A stretch of DNA of 64,000 nt from Oerskovia douganii (GCF_015142735.1 NZ_JACSPN010000002.1:62001-126000); one strand, 5' to 3'; shown: positions 24,517-36,572, numbered from the stretch's first letter. The notes: generated from the sequence alone by a model not told the origin. Made by a program: numbers and translations.

Positions 24517-27429
24517 GTGAGCACCGCCCTGTACCGCCGCTACCGGCCAGAGACCTTCGCCGAGGTCATCGGGCAGGACCACGTCACCGGACCCCTGCGG
24601 CAGGCGCTGCGCAGCGGACGCGTGAACCACGCCTACCTCTTCTCGGGCCCTCGCGGCTGCGGCAAGACGACCTCGGCGCGCATCCTCGCGCGCACCCTGA
24701 ACTGCGCGCGCAACACCGAGGAGACGCCCATCGACACCCCCTGCGGGGAGTGCTCGTCGTGCATCGAGCTCGCACGTGGCGGCTCGGGCAGCCTCGACGT
24801 CATCGAGATCGACGCGGCCTCGCACAACGGTGTCGACGACGCCCGTGAGCTGCGCGAGCGCGCGACCTTCGCGCCCGCCCGGGACCGGTACAAGATCTTC
24901 ATCCTCGACGAGGCCCACATGGTCACGCCGCAGGGCTTCAACGCGCTCCTCAAGCTGGTCGAGGAGCCGCCGCCCCACGTGAAGTTCATCTTCGCGACGA
25001 CCGAGCCGGACAAGGTCATCGGGACCATCCGCTCGCGCACGCACCACTACCCGTTCCGCCTGGTCCCGCCGGACGTCCTGGGCCCGTACCTCGAGCAGCT
25101 CTGCGCCGCGGAGGGCGTGACGATCGGCACCGGGGTGGTGCCCCTCGTCGTCCGCTCGGGCGGCGGCTCGGTGCGTGACTCGCTGTCCGTCATGGACCAG
25201 CTCATCGCTGGCGCAGAGGCCGGGAACGTCGACTACGAGCGCGCCGTGGACCTCCTGGGCTTCACGCACGCCTCGCTGCTCGACGACGTCGTGGAGGCCC
25301 TCGCGGCCCGCGACGGCGCGAGCATCTTCCGGGTCGTCGAGCAGATCATCACCACGGGGCACGAGCCGCGCCGCTTCGTCGAGGACCTGCTCGAACGCCT
25401 CCGGGACCTCATCGTCATCTCGGTCTCGGGCGGTGCCGCGGACGCCGTGCTGCGCGACGTCCCGTCCGACCAGCTCGAGCGCATGAAGGCCCAGGCCCAG
25501 AACCTCGGCGCGGCCGAGCTGTCGCGTGCGGCAGACCTGGTCAACGCGGCGCTCACCGAGATGAGCGGAGCCACGTCGCCGCGCCTGCACCTCGAGCTCC
25601 TGTGCGCCCGCCTCCTGCTCCCCGGCGTGGACGACGGCGCCGCGGGGCTCGCGGCCCGCATCGACCGGTTGGAACGGGGCGGCCTGGGTACCGGCGGCCT
25701 CGCGCCCGTCGCCGCCGCGCCGCGACCGGGAGGCCCCGAGGGGCTCGTCGCAGCGCCCCGCGTCGCGCAGGCCGAGGACGACGCGCCCGTCGCGCCCGCG
25801 AACGGACTCAGCGGCGCCGCAGCCGCACGGGCAGCGCTCCAGGCCCGCAAGGCGGGGGAGGGGGCCGCCCCTGCGCCCGCACGCCCGGCGGGGGCCCCGG
25901 TCGCAACGCCCGCAGCCGTCCCGGCTGATGCGGCGCCGGTCCCCGACGCCGGGGCGGACACCGCTGCTGCGCCCGCTGTGCCGACTGCTACTGCGCCCGC
26001 GAGCGACGCCGTCGCCGTGGCGCCCTCGGGCGCACCGGGCGAGAGCGGCGACTGGCCCGTCGTGGTGCCCGTCGGCACGGCCGAGCCCGCGCCGAGCGAG
26101 CAGGGGACGGACGAGCCCGCCCCGGCTCCGGTCGCCGCCGGGGACGACTCGGCGGTCGCCGTCGACGATGCCGCACACGCCGGCAGCACCGCAGGCTCCG
26201 TGGAGGAGCGCACCCCGGCCGTCGCCCCCGTCGACGAGGCCGACCCGGCTGCACGCCGCGGACCGGTCGCCGCTCCCGACGGTGCTCGGGCGGAGCCCGC
26301 TGCTGCGCAGGCTCCGGCGGCACAGGCCGTGCCCGCCGCCCCGGCAGCCGCTCAGCCGCCCGCCCCCGCGTCGAGCGACACGGACGCCCTCAGCACCGAC
26401 GTGCTGCGCCGCCGCTGGCCCGAGGTCCTCCAGACCCTCAGCTCGAGCCGGGTCACGTGGTCGCTCGTGAGCGGCAACGCCCAGGTCGGGGAGCTCACGC
26501 CGGACACCCTCTACCTGGCGTTCCAGACGCCCGCCCTCGCACGGACCTTCTCCACGTCGCGTCACACGGGGGCCGTCCAGGAAGCCGTCTACCAGACCCT
26601 CGGCTTCCAGGTCCGGGTCGAGGCGCGTCTCGACGAGGGCGGTGGCGCGGGCCCGAGCACGACCACGCCGGCCGCGCCCCCCGCGCCGCGCCGCGACGAG
26701 CCGACGAGCGGACCCGCGGGTGGCGGCGCGCCGACCGGCGCTGGACCGGCTGCTGCGCCGACCGGCGCTGGACCGGCTGCTCCCGCCCAGGGCGGACCGG
26801 CATCGGGCGCGAACGCTCAGCACGCGTCGGCGGAACGAGTCGGCGTCGTCTCGGCGCCGACGCCCGCCAACCCTTCCGGCGCCCCCCACGGGTCGGCCGG
26901 CCCGGGTGCCACCGGCCCTGCCGGGGCCGACGCCGCCGCGTCCCCGCAGCACAGCAACGTCGCCCTCCAGGAGCGTCCCGTCGCCCGGCCCGCGGCCCCC
27001 GTCCCCGAGGTCGAGCCGGTCGTCAACGCGGCCGACGAGGCCTGGCTCGCGGGCCTGCCCGTGACCGAGCCCCCCGCGGACCTCGACGACGGCCACGAAC
27101 CGCCGCCCGCGGACGTGCGGCGAGCGGCGCCGTCGGGCGTCCGGGCCGTGGCCCGCCCGGCCGCACCCTCAGCACCGTCCGCCCCCACGCCCGCCGTCCC
27201 CACCGGGCCCGCGCCCGGGGTGCGCGAGACGCGCCGCCAGACGCTCGAACGGCAGGCCGCCGAGCAGAAGGCCCGGCAGTCCTCGGCGCGCGTCTCGGTC
27301 TCGATGGACGACGACTCGCCGTCCGACGACGACCCGGACCTCGCGTCGTCGGGCCTGGTCGGGGCCCCGCTCGTGGCGCAGCTCCTGGGCGGCGTCGTGA
27401 TCGACGAGACCATCGACACCGGGCTCTGA
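24517..27429 (+). CDS. dnaX: DNA polymerase III subunits gamma/tau
   Basis: This clamp-loader ATPase has 970 residues. The N-terminus has Walker A GPRGCGKT (44-51), zinc-binding cysteines at 63, 76, 79 and 82, and Walker B ILDEAH (129-134), followed by the gamma lid and collar domains to about residue 370. The rest is a long Ala/Pro-rich tau-like region with a small folded domain (DVLRRRWPEVLQTL, about 625-725) and a basic C-terminal helix. A 27-nt perfect tandem repeat at 26728-26781 encodes a doubled APTGAGPAA. GTG 24517 has TAGAGT 7 nt upstream, so it is likely leaderless. Confidence 0.96.
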   Translation: MSTALYRRYRPETFAEVIGQDHVTGPLRQALRSGRVNHAYLFSGPRGCGKTTSARILARTLNCARNTEETPIDTPCGECSSCIELARGGSGSLDVIEIDAASHNGVDDARELRERATFAPARDRYKIFILDEAHMVTPQGFNALLKLVEEPPPHVKFIFATTEPDKVIGTIRSRTHHYPFRLVPPDVLGPYLEQLCAAEGVTIGTGVVPLVVRSGGGSVRDSLSVMDQLIAGAEAGNVDYERAVDLLGFTHASLLDDVVEALAARDGASIFRVVEQIITTGHEPRRFVEDLLERLRDLIVISVSGGAADAVLRDVPSDQLERMKAQAQNLGAAELSRAADLVNAALTEMSGATSPRLHLELLCARLLLPGVDDGAAGLAARIDRLERGGLGTGGLAPVAAAPRPGGPEGLVAAPRVAQAEDDAPVAPANGLSGAAAARAALQARKAGEGAAPAPARPAGAPVATPAAVPADAAPVPDAGADTAAAPAVPTATAPASDAVAVAPSGAPGESGDWPVVVPVGTAEPAPSEQGTDEPAPAPVAAGDDSAVAVDDAAHAGSTAGSVEERTPAVAPVDEADPAARRGPVAAPDGARAEPAAAQAPAAQAVPAAPAAAQPPAPASSDTDALSTDVLRRRWPEVLQTLSSSRVTWSLVSGNAQVGELTPDTLYLAFQTPALARTFSTSRHTGAVQEAVYQTLGFQVRVEARLDEGGGAGPSTTTPAAPPAPRRDEPTSGPAGGGAPTGAGPAAAPTGAGPAAPAQGGPASGANAQHASAERVGVVSAPTPANPSGAPHGSAGPGATGPAGADAAASPQHSNVALQERPVARPAAPVPEVEPVVNAADEAWLAGLPVTEPPADLDDGHEPPPADVRRAAPSGVRAVARPAAPSAPSAPTPAVPTGPAPGVRETRRQTLERQAAEQKARQSSARVSVSMDDDSPSDDDPDLASSGLVGAPLVAQLLGGVVIDETIDTGL
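26728..26781 (+). repeat. 27-nt perfect tandem duplication inside dnaX
   Basis: Units 26728-26754 and 26755-26781 are identical and encode APTGAGPAA twice in the low-complexity tau region. The length is a multiple of three, so unit gain or loss would keep the frame. Confidence 0.85.
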
Positions 27430-27430
27430 C

Positions 27431-27832
27431 TTGAGCCCGCGCGGCGAGCTCCACCACGTCGAGCTGTGGATCGAGGACCTCGACGCCGCCGAGAGCTCGT
27501 GGGCGTGGCTCCTCGACGAGCTCGGCTACACCCGCTTCCAGACGTGGGCCACGGGCCAGAGCTGGCTGCGCGGGGCGACGTACATCGTGCTCGAGGCGAG
27601 CCCCGCCGTCCACGGCAAGGGGCACGACCGCATGCGCCCCGGGGTCAACCACCTGGCGTTCACGGGCGGTCGGCGCGACGAGGTCGACGACCTCGTGGCC
27701 CGCGCGTCCGAGCACGGCTGGAGCCTCATGTTCGCCGACGCCCACCCGTACGCGGGCGGCCCCGACCACTACGCGGCGTACCTCGAGAACGAGGACGGCT
27801 TCGAGGTGGAGATCGTCGCGGACGAGGACTGA
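27431..27832 (+). CDS. VOC (glyoxalase-like) family protein
   Basis: This 133-residue protein is a single vicinal-oxygen-chelate domain. It has a metal-ligand-like His in ELHHVELWIEDLDAAESSW, a second in GVNHLAFTG, and an acidic terminal strand FEVEIVAD. No paired half-domain is obvious, so it probably dimerises. The only plausible start is TTG 27431, one base after the dnaX stop, which implies coupled translation. It lies in the dnaX-recR operon region. The substrate is unknown. Confidence 0.82.
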   Translation: MSPRGELHHVELWIEDLDAAESSWAWLLDELGYTRFQTWATGQSWLRGATYIVLEASPAVHGKGHDRMRPGVNHLAFTGGRRDEVDDLVARASEHGWSLMFADAHPYAGGPDHYAAYLENEDGFEVEIVADED

Positions 27833-27978
27833 CCACGCCGCCACGTCGTCGAGCATGCCGTCGACCAGGAGCCGGTCCGCGGGGGGGACGGTGAGGGGAC
27901 GTTCTCGACGGCGCAGACCACCGGGCACGGAGCGTCGCGCGGCCCGGACCGTCGCCGCCGCCACGTAGGCTGGGGGGC

Positions 27979-28578
27979 GTGTATGAAGGCGCGGTCCAGG
28001 ACCTGATCGACGAGCTCGGCCGACTCCCCGGGGTCGGCCCCAAGAGTGCCCAACGCATCGCGTTCCACCTCCTCGCGGCCGACGCCGCGGACGTGCGGCG
28101 GCTCGCCGACGCGCTCACCGAGGTCAAGCTGCGCGTGCGGTTCTGCGAGATCTGCGGCAACGTCGCGGAGTCCGAGCAGTGCCGCATCTGCCGCGACCCC
28201 CGGCGCTCGGCCGAGGTGATCTGCGTCGTCGAGGAGCCCAAGGACGTCGTCGCGATCGAGCGCACGCGCGAGTTCCGCGGCAAGTACCACGTGCTCGGAG
28301 GGGCCATCAACCCCATCGACAACGTCGGCCCCGACGACCTGCGCATCCGCGAGCTCCTGACCCGGCTCGCCGACGGCGCGGTCCAGGAGGTCATCCTCGC
28401 GATGGACCCCAACGTCGAGGGCGAGGCCACGGCCACGTACCTCACGCGCATGCTCTCGCCCATGGGGCTGCGCGTGTCCCGCCTGGCGTCCGGGCTGCCG
28501 GTGGGTGGAGACTTGGAGTACGCCGACGAGGTGACCCTCGGGCGGGCGTTCGAAGGACGGAGGGTCGTCAGTGGTTGA
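27979..28578 (+). CDS. recR: Recombination mediator RecR
   Basis: This 199-residue protein is of the expected size. It begins with the helix-hairpin-helix [24 protein letters not shown], then a C4 zinc finger (C-E-I-C ... C-R-I-C), and a Toprim domain with [14 protein letters not shown] and the conserved [15 protein letters not shown]. RecR acts with RecF/RecO to load RecA at gaps. GTG 27979 has TAGGCT 7 nt upstream, so the message is leaderless. It overlaps the next gene by 8 nt. Confidence 0.97.
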   Translation: MYEGAVQDLIDELGRLPGVGPKSAQRIAFHLLAADAADVRRLADALTEVKLRVRFCEICGNVAESEQCRICRDPRRSAEVICVVEEPKDVVAIERTREFRGKYHVLGGAINPIDNVGPDDLRIRELLTRLADGAVQEVILAMDPNVEGEATATYLTRMLSPMGLRVSRLASGLPVGGDLEYADEVTLGRAFEGRRVVSG

Positions 28579-29146
28579 GACCGGAGAGGCCGTGGGGTCG
28601 GACCTGCGGTCCGTCGCCGCCTCGGTGTCCGCGCAGGCGCGCACCTTCCTCACGACGACCGCGGAGGTCGCCTCGGGCGCAGCCCCGCAGGCCGCGATCC
28701 CGCTCCTGCTCCTCGCCACGTCGGACCTGCTGGCCGCCGGTGCACGGCTCGGCGCCATGATGGACGTCGTGCCCGACCAGCGCTTCGAGCCCGACGCGGG
28801 CCCGGAGACGGACCTCGACCCGCTGCGCGAGGGGCTCGCCCGGCTCCTCGACGGGCTCGACGACTACCCGGAGATCGAGGACCCCGTCCTGGGGGCCGTC
28901 GTCGGGCAGGCGTCCGTGTCGGGGGACATCGCGTGCATCGCCGAGGCCCTCGCCAAGGGGCTCCAGCACTACGACTCGGGCCAGGAGCTCGAGGCCCTGT
29001 GGTGGTGGCAGTTCTCCTACCTGTCGCTGTGGGGCGAGCGCGCCGCGAGCGCGCTGCGCGTCCTGCAGCTCGTGCTCGCGCACCTGCGCCTCGACGTCGA
29101 GGACGACGTCGCCGCCGAGGCGGAGTACGACGCCCTGCACGCCTGA
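28571..29146 (+). CDS. DUF5063 domain-containing protein
   Basis: This 191-residue, mostly helical acidic protein belongs to the family usually found directly after recR in actinobacteria. Recognisable parts are [39 protein letters not shown] and [23 protein letters not shown]. Its GTG start lies inside recR (8-nt overlap), so the two are coupled. The function is unknown; the context suggests DNA repair or replication. Confidence 0.88.
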   Translation: MVETGEAVGSDLRSVAASVSAQARTFLTTTAEVASGAAPQAAIPLLLLATSDLLAAGARLGAMMDVVPDQRFEPDAGPETDLDPLREGLARLLDGLDDYPEIEDPVLGAVVGQASVSGDIACIAEALAKGLQHYDSGQELEALWWWQFSYLSLWGERAASALRVLQLVLAHLRLDVEDDVAAEAEYDALHA

Positions 29147-29231
29147 CCACGGCCGCCCGTGCCCACGGGTGGGTGCCCGCAGACGCCGGACGGGCGCGAC
29201 CACGCGGTCGCGCCCGTCCGGACGTCACGCC

Positions 29232-30383
29232 TCACGCCACGCGCGTCCCGCGAGGCAGCTTCCCGGACGGGATCCGCAGGCGCCGCACGGCCAGCACCAC
29301 ACCGCCCGCGCCCAGGAGCAGGTTCGCACCCAGCCCCCACGGCCACACGGGGGAGTCGTCGATCTCCGGGTTCTCGACCGGTGACACGTAGCCCGGTTCG
29401 TACGCGCCGCACCAGTCCTGCTCGGCCTGGGGCCCCATCCGTGCGACGCGCACGCCCGTGCGGATCAGCGACAGCGGGTCGGACGCCGAGAAGTACTCCT
29501 CGTCGTCGCTGACCGTCGTCTCGGGCGCCGCGTCGGCGACGATCACGAACGGGTTCACCGCGAGCAACCACCACGTGAGCTCGGTGTGGGTCTGCGGCGA
29601 CTCGAACGTCTGCCACTCGCACTCGGGTATCTCGTCGCTCTCCCAGTCGTGGTCGTCGGCCACGGCCCAGGCCCTGATCTCGGTCTGGTACGTCACGAGC
29701 GGGGTCGTGAGCCCGAACAGGATCAGGCTCACGACGGTGAGCCCCGCGACGGTCAGGTAGGTCAGGACCGCGGAGCCCGACGTCTTGGTCGTGAGCGCCG
29801 AGAACCCGAGCCCGATCGCGCACACCACCGCGAGGAGCACCGCGAGCAGCAGGACCGTCGTGACCAGCGACAGGAACGAGACCCCGCCCGCGACGAGCGC
29901 CCACGCGATGAACGGGACGCTCACGACGAGGAACGCGAGCGCCGCGCTCCACGCCGCGACGAGCTTGCCGACGACGATCTCCGCCGCGGTCAGGAGCGTC
30001 ACCTGGAGCGTCGCGAGGGTCCCGGCGTTCCGGTCGCCGTTGATCGCGGAGGCGCTGAGCGTCGGGGCCACGAGCAGACCGAGGAACAGGACGAAGAAGA
30101 CCACGGCCCCGAAGATGATCGGGCCTTGCTGCACGTCGGAGTCGTCGTACCCGGTCATGAAGGAGAGCGCCCCGGACGTCAGGAGCGTGATGCCGCCGAC
30201 GACCACGAACCACACGACGAGCGCGATCTTCCAGCGGGTCGAGCGCACGCGCTGCCGCAGCTCCAGGGTCGCGACGGTCTTGACGCCGTGCCACGACAGC
30301 GCCCAGTCGCCGCGGTCCTGCGGGGGCGCGGCGGTGTCCGGCGACTCGGGCCGGGCGGGGGACAGGGACTGCTGGGTGCTCAT
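29232..30383 (-). CDS. ABC-2 type exporter permease
   Basis: This 383-residue protein has about six hydrophobic segments. The first follows RQRVRSTRWKIALVVWFVV, typical of ABC-2 permeases, and SASAINGDRNAGTLATLQVTLLTAAEIVVGK matches the conserved E/D-R-x-x-G-T-L loop of the family. A large hydrophilic segment (about 245-330) probably faces outside. The start overlaps the ATPase stop (TCATC on the plus strand), so the two are coupled. The substrate is unknown. Confidence 0.85.
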   Translation of the reverse strand: MSTQQSLSPARPESPDTAAPPQDRGDWALSWHGVKTVATLELRQRVRSTRWKIALVVWFVVVGGITLLTSGALSFMTGYDDSDVQQGPIIFGAVVFFVLFLGLLVAPTLSASAINGDRNAGTLATLQVTLLTAAEIVVGKLVAAWSAALAFLVVSVPFIAWALVAGGVSFLSLVTTVLLLAVLLAVVCAIGLGFSALTTKTSGSAVLTYLTVAGLTVVSLILFGLTTPLVTYQTEIRAWAVADDHDWESDEIPECEWQTFESPQTHTELTWWLLAVNPFVIVADAAPETTVSDDEEYFSASDPLSLIRTGVRVARMGPQAEQDWCGAYEPGYVSPVENPEIDDSPVWPWGLGANLLLGAGGVVLAVRRLRIPSGKLPRGTRVA

Positions 30384-31480
30384 CGACGCTCCTCCTCGAG
30401 GGCGAGGTAGGCCTGTTCGAGGATGCCCCCGGCGGGGGCGCTCGCGACGACGGGGACCCCGGCGACGACCGCGTCGCGCAGGAGGGCCGCTGCCGAGGTG
30501 TCGCTGTCGAGGTCGACGAGAGCCGCGCCGTCGGGCTCGACGGCGAACGGGACCCCCGCCCCGGTGAGCCAGGCGTGCAGCGCGAACGGGTCGAGCGCGC
30601 GCACGCGCCACGTGCGGCGCGTCGTCGCGGCCTCGCCCACGGTCTCGGAGGCGACCGTGCGGCCGCGCGAGAGGAACACGGCGTCGTCGGCCATCTCGTC
30701 GAGCTCCGTCAGGACGTGGCTCGAGATGAGGACGGTCTTGCCGCGTGCGGCGAGCTCGCGCACGAGCACGCGCAGGTCGACGCGCGAGCGCGGATCGAGG
30801 CCGCTCGCGGGCTCGTCGAGCAGCAGGACGTCGGGGTCGTGGACCAGCGCGCGGGCCAGGCCGAGGCGCTGCTTCTGACCGCGGGACAGGACGCTCGCGG
30901 GGCGGTCGGCGTATTCCTCGAGGTGCACCAGGGCGAGCAGCTCGGTCGCGCGCGCTGCCCCCACCGCTGCCGGGAGCCGGTAGGCGGCGGCGAAGGTCGT
31001 GAGGACCTCGCGCGCCGTCAGGGAGTCCCAGGTGCCGAACGCGTCGGGCATCCACCCGGTGCGTGCACGCGTGGCGAAGCTCTGCGTGACCGGGTCGGAG
31101 CCCGCGACGCGCACCGTGCCCGCGTCGGGCGTGAGGAGGCCCGCGAGGATGAGCAGGAGCGTCGTCTTGCCCGAGCCGTTGGGGCCCACCAGCGCCGTGA
31201 CCCGGCCGGGCCGGGCCACGAGGTCCACGCCGGCGACCGCGCGCACCGAGCCGAACGCGCGGTGCACGCCCTCGGCGACGATCCCGCCGGGTGCGGCGTC
31301 GCCGTCGGGCGCGTGCTGCGTGGAGGGTGCCGCGGGCGTCTCCTGCCCGACGGCGCCGCTCCCCGACGGTGCGCCGTCGTCCGGGGCGGGCTGTGGTGCG
31401 GGTGGCGTCGAAGGTGGGTCTGCCTGTCCGGGAGGTCGGTGGTCTGCTGGATCCCCCTGGGGAGCCGCTGTGCTCGTCAT
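30380..31480 (-). CDS. ABC exporter ATP-binding protein with long Pro-rich N-terminus
   Basis: This 366-residue ATPase begins with about 70 residues rich in Pro, Ala and Gly, then an ABC domain with Walker A GPNGSGKTT, signature LSRGQKQR and Walker B LLLDEPASGLDP. The switch His is in ISSHVL. ATG 31480 has TACGCT 7 nt upstream, so it is likely leaderless. It forms a coupled pair with the ABC-2 permease downstream and is divergent from the TauE/SafE gene. Confidence 0.88.
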   Translation of the reverse strand: MTSTAAPQGDPADHRPPGQADPPSTPPAPQPAPDDGAPSGSGAVGQETPAAPSTQHAPDGDAAPGGIVAEGVHRAFGSVRAVAGVDLVARPGRVTALVGPNGSGKTTLLLILAGLLTPDAGTVRVAGSDPVTQSFATRARTGWMPDAFGTWDSLTAREVLTTFAAAYRLPAAVGAARATELLALVHLEEYADRPASVLSRGQKQRLGLARALVHDPDVLLLDEPASGLDPRSRVDLRVLVRELAARGKTVLISSHVLTELDEMADDAVFLSRGRTVASETVGEAATTRRTWRVRALDPFALHAWLTGAGVPFAVEPDGAALVDLDSDTSAAALLRDAVVAGVPVVASAPAGGILEQAYLALEEERR

Positions 31481-31600
31481 GGCGCCGAGCGTAGCGGTGC
31501 GTGACCTGACGTGGGGGCGCCCGCCCGGGTGACGTCCGCGTCCTGCGGGAGGCCCGCGCGGCTCGTGGGTGGGCGCTCCGCCGTCGTGCGAGACTGCCGT

Positions 31601-32470
31601 GTGACCTGGGACCTCGCCGCGACGCTTCCTCTCGTGGCGCACGCGCCTCTCGCCGCGGGCGACGGGATCGTGCTGCCCGGGTCGGGCGGGCTCGAGCTCG
31701 ACCTCCTGACGATCTGCCTCCTGGTCCTCGCGGGCCTGACCGCCGGGTGGATCGACGCCGTGGTCGGTGGGGGAGGGCTCGTCCAGCTCCCCGCGCTGCT
31801 GCTCGTCCCCGGGATCAGCCCCGTCCAGGCGCTCGCGACGAACAAGCTCGCGAGCATCATGGGGACGTCGGTGAGCGCCACGACGTACTACCGGCGCGTG
31901 GGCCCGGACCTGCGGACCGCCGGGCCCATGGCGCTCGCGGCCCTCGTCGGGGCCGTGGGTGGGGCGGCGCTCGCGTCGAAGATCCCCGCCGAGCTCTTCA
32001 AGCCCATCATCCTCGTGGTGCTGATCGCCGTCGCGGTCTACACGATCGCCAAGCCCCGGCTCGGGCACACGATGGACCTGCGCTGGGAGGGCAACGGGCA
32101 CCGGTGGGCCGCGGCCGGGATCGGGCTCGTGATCGGGGTCTACGACGGGCTGCTCGGCCCCGGGACCGGGACGTTCTTCGTCATCTCGCTCGTGAGCATC
32201 CTGGGGTACGCGTTCCTGCCCGCGTCGGCGCTCGCGAAGATCGCGAACTTCGCGACCAACGCGGGCGCGCTGATCTTCTTCGTCCCGTACGGCGCGGTGC
32301 TGTGGGGGCTGGGCCTCGCGATCGGGGCCGCGAACCTGCTGGGCGCGTACGTCGGGGCGCGCATGGCCGTCGCCAAGGGCAGCGGGTTCGTGCGGGTCGT
32401 GTTCGTGGTCGTCGTGGGCGCGCTCATCTGCAAGCTCGGGTACGACGTCGTCACGAGCCTCGGGGAGTGA
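31601..32470 (+). CDS. TauE/SafE (TSUP) family anion permease
   Basis: This 289-residue membrane protein has about eight hydrophobic segments. The family repeat GWIDAVVGGGGLVQLPALLL with ATNKLASIMGTSVSA is near the N-terminus, and a second copy, GVYDGLLGPGTGTFFVISLV with AKIANFATN, comes later. This internal duplication defines TSUP carriers of sulfite, sulfonates or other organic anions. The substrate cannot be told. GTG 31601 has GAGACT 5 nt upstream; GTG is preferred to an extended frame starting at 31511. Confidence 0.88.
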   Translation: MTWDLAATLPLVAHAPLAAGDGIVLPGSGGLELDLLTICLLVLAGLTAGWIDAVVGGGGLVQLPALLLVPGISPVQALATNKLASIMGTSVSATTYYRRVGPDLRTAGPMALAALVGAVGGAALASKIPAELFKPIILVVLIAVAVYTIAKPRLGHTMDLRWEGNGHRWAAAGIGLVIGVYDGLLGPGTGTFFVISLVSILGYAFLPASALAKIANFATNAGALIFFVPYGAVLWGLGLAIGAANLLGAYVGARMAVAKGSGFVRVVFVVVVGALICKLGYDVVTSLGE

Positions 32471-32541
32471 CGGTGCGAGGGGCGGGGGCCGGTCCAGAGG
32501 GGGTTGGCGCGGACGGAGTTCAGCGGCCAGGGCCGCGGCGC

Positions 32542-33045
32542 ATGGTCCGGTCGGAGACGGGGGGCTACTCGCCTGATCTCGATCTGCCCGGCACGCACGA
32601 CGACCCACCTCGTGCGCGAGCGGGGGAGGGGGAACCCGACCAGGTCCGTGTCGACCCCTCCGGCGTGACCGGCTCGTTCGGGCGACCCCGACCCCGGCCT
32701 CAGCGCCGGGGTCTGGCGGTGGGGCGGCTGATCGCCGGGGTGCTGGTCGCGTTCATGGGGTACGTCCTGGTGGCGATCCCCGCCATGATCACCTACGACG
32801 TGGGGATGGACGGATACGGCTACTACTGCGAGACGGGGATGTTCGTCGAAGCGGATCTGGCCTGTTTCGGCGATCCGACGCCTGCCACCGAGGCGTTCGC
32901 GGCGCTCGTGGCGATGGTCACCGTGCCTGCCGCGCTCGGGATCCTCGTCGCCTGGCCGCGGAGGCGGGGACTGTTCCTGCTGCTGCTGGCGTGCGCGGCG
33001 CTGGGGCTGTACGCCTACTTGGTGATTGCCCACCCACGCACCTGA
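32542..33045 (+). CDS. Hypothetical membrane protein
   Basis: This protein of about 167 residues has a disordered, charged N-terminus (about 60 residues) and three hydrophobic segments: LIAGVLVAFMGYVLVAIPAM, FAALVAMVTVPAALGILVAW and LFLLLLACAALGLYAYLV. A short extracytoplasmic loop carries two Cys (YYCETGMF and DLACFGD) that could form a disulfide. The start is uncertain, since GTG 32473 just after the TSUP stop is also in frame. No family is recognised. A palindromic repeat follows. Confidence 0.55.
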   Translation: MVRSETGGYSPDLDLPGTHDDPPRARAGEGEPDQVRVDPSGVTGSFGRPRPRPQRRGLAVGRLIAGVLVAFMGYVLVAIPAMITYDVGMDGYGYYCETGMFVEADLACFGDPTPATEAFAALVAMVTVPAALGILVAWPRRRGLFLLLLACAALGLYAYLVIAHPRT

Positions 33046-33111
33046 TCGGCCCGGCTGCCCGCCGTCCGCCTGCTTGTCTGTCCGCCCGCCCGCCTGCCCA
33101 ACGGGTCGATC

Positions 33112-33170
33112 GCCGAGCACGAGGTTGCGGTCGTTCTCGGGCTCAGGACGACCACAACCTCGTGCCCGGC
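33112..33170. repeat. Palindromic intergenic repeat, family B, copy 1
   Basis: Left arm 33112-33137 (starting GCCGAGCACGAGGTTGCGGT) pairs with right arm 33145-33170 with a few mismatches. The second copy is at 33919-33977, on the other side of the HAD gene. It lies downstream of a membrane-protein gene and just upstream of the HAD promoter. Confidence 0.85.
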
Positions 33171-33195
33171 ACCCGGGTCACCTAGGGTCGCCACC

Positions 33196-33891
33196 ATGCA
33201 CCTTCGCGCGCAGGCCGTCGTCCTCGATCTCGACGGGACGCTCCTCGACCACGAAGGGGCCGCACGGGCTGCGCTCGCGGCCTGGCTGCCTGGCCTCGGG
33301 GTCGAGGTCACCGACGGGCTGGTCGACGCGTGGTTCGCCGCAGAGGAGGAGCACTTCTCCGCCTGGCGCGCGGGGGAGATCGACTTCGCCGAGCAACGGC
33401 GCCGTCGGCTCCGTGACGTGCTGCCGCTCGCGGGCCTCGAGGGAGGATCCGATGACGACCTCGATCAGGTCTTCGCCGGCTATGTCGCGCACTACGAGGC
33501 GTCGTGGACCGCGTTCCCCGACGTCGAACCGATGCTCGTAGCGTTGTGGGCCCGGAACGTCCCGCTGGCCGTCCTGACCAACGGGACCGAGGACCAGCAG
33601 CACGCCAAGCTCCGCGTCATGGGGCTCGAGGGGCGGCTGGGGTCCGTGTTCACGGCCGAGGGGCTGGGGGTGGCCAAGCCCGCACCCGCGAGCTATCTGC
33701 GGGTCTGTGCCGCACTGGGGGTCGTGCCGGAGGAGGCCTTGCACGTCGGGGACAGGTACGACCTCGATGTCGTGGCCGCCCGTGCGGCCGGGCTGCAGGC
33801 CGTCCACCTGGACCGGGACGGCCGCGGGCCGTTCGACGAGCCCGAGCGCATCGTGTCGCTCGCCGAGCTGCCGGGGTACCTCGGGTGGTGA
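33196..33891 (+). CDS. HAD family hydrolase
   Basis: This 231-residue phosphatase-like protein has motif I VLDLDGTLLD with the nucleophilic Asp at about 11, motif II VLTNGT, a lysine in VAKPAPASY, and motif IV HVGDRYDLDVVAA. The helical cap lies between motifs I and II (about 20-95), the subfamily IA arrangement of phosphoglycolate phosphatase or YjjG-like enzymes. TAGGGT lies 7 nt before the ATG, so it is leaderless. The gene is bracketed by two copies of a long palindromic repeat. Confidence 0.9.
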   Translation: MHLRAQAVVLDLDGTLLDHEGAARAALAAWLPGLGVEVTDGLVDAWFAAEEEHFSAWRAGEIDFAEQRRRRLRDVLPLAGLEGGSDDDLDQVFAGYVAHYEASWTAFPDVEPMLVALWARNVPLAVLTNGTEDQQHAKLRVMGLEGRLGSVFTAEGLGVAKPAPASYLRVCAALGVVPEEALHVGDRYDLDVVAARAAGLQAVHLDRDGRGPFDEPERIVSLAELPGYLGW

Positions 33892-33918
33892 GGCCCAGCC
33901 GCCACGTCCGTCACGCCC

Positions 33919-33977
33919 GCCGAGCACGAGGTTGCGGTCGTTCTGCCCCTGAGAACGACCGCAACCTCGTGCTCGGC
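33919..33977. repeat. Palindromic intergenic repeat, family B, copy 2 (perfect)
   Basis: Arms 33919-33944 and 33952-33977 are a perfect 26-bp inverted repeat with a 7-nt loop. It starts 28 nt after the HAD stop codon and would also work as a terminator. Confidence 0.88.
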
Positions 33978-34145
33978 ACCCGGTAGCCAGCATCCCCGCA
34001 GGTCAGCGACCGGCACCGACCCGGACTGCCCGCATCCTGACCCCCCTCCCGGCGTCACGGGGCTGCGGGCTATCATCGACCGACTCGTAGAACACCCGGC
34101 GGGCCGTTGAGAGAGACGGAGGCCGGCGACGTAACGGAGCAGCAA

Positions 34146-36559
<2,414 letters not shown>

Positions 36560-36572
36560 CCGGTCCACTGCC

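Noticed and set aside
33196-33891. HAD gene as part of a classical transposon because of flanking repeats
   Set aside because: There is no transposase and no target-site duplication that I can see; the repeats are palindromes in their own right, not terminal inverted repeats of a unit.
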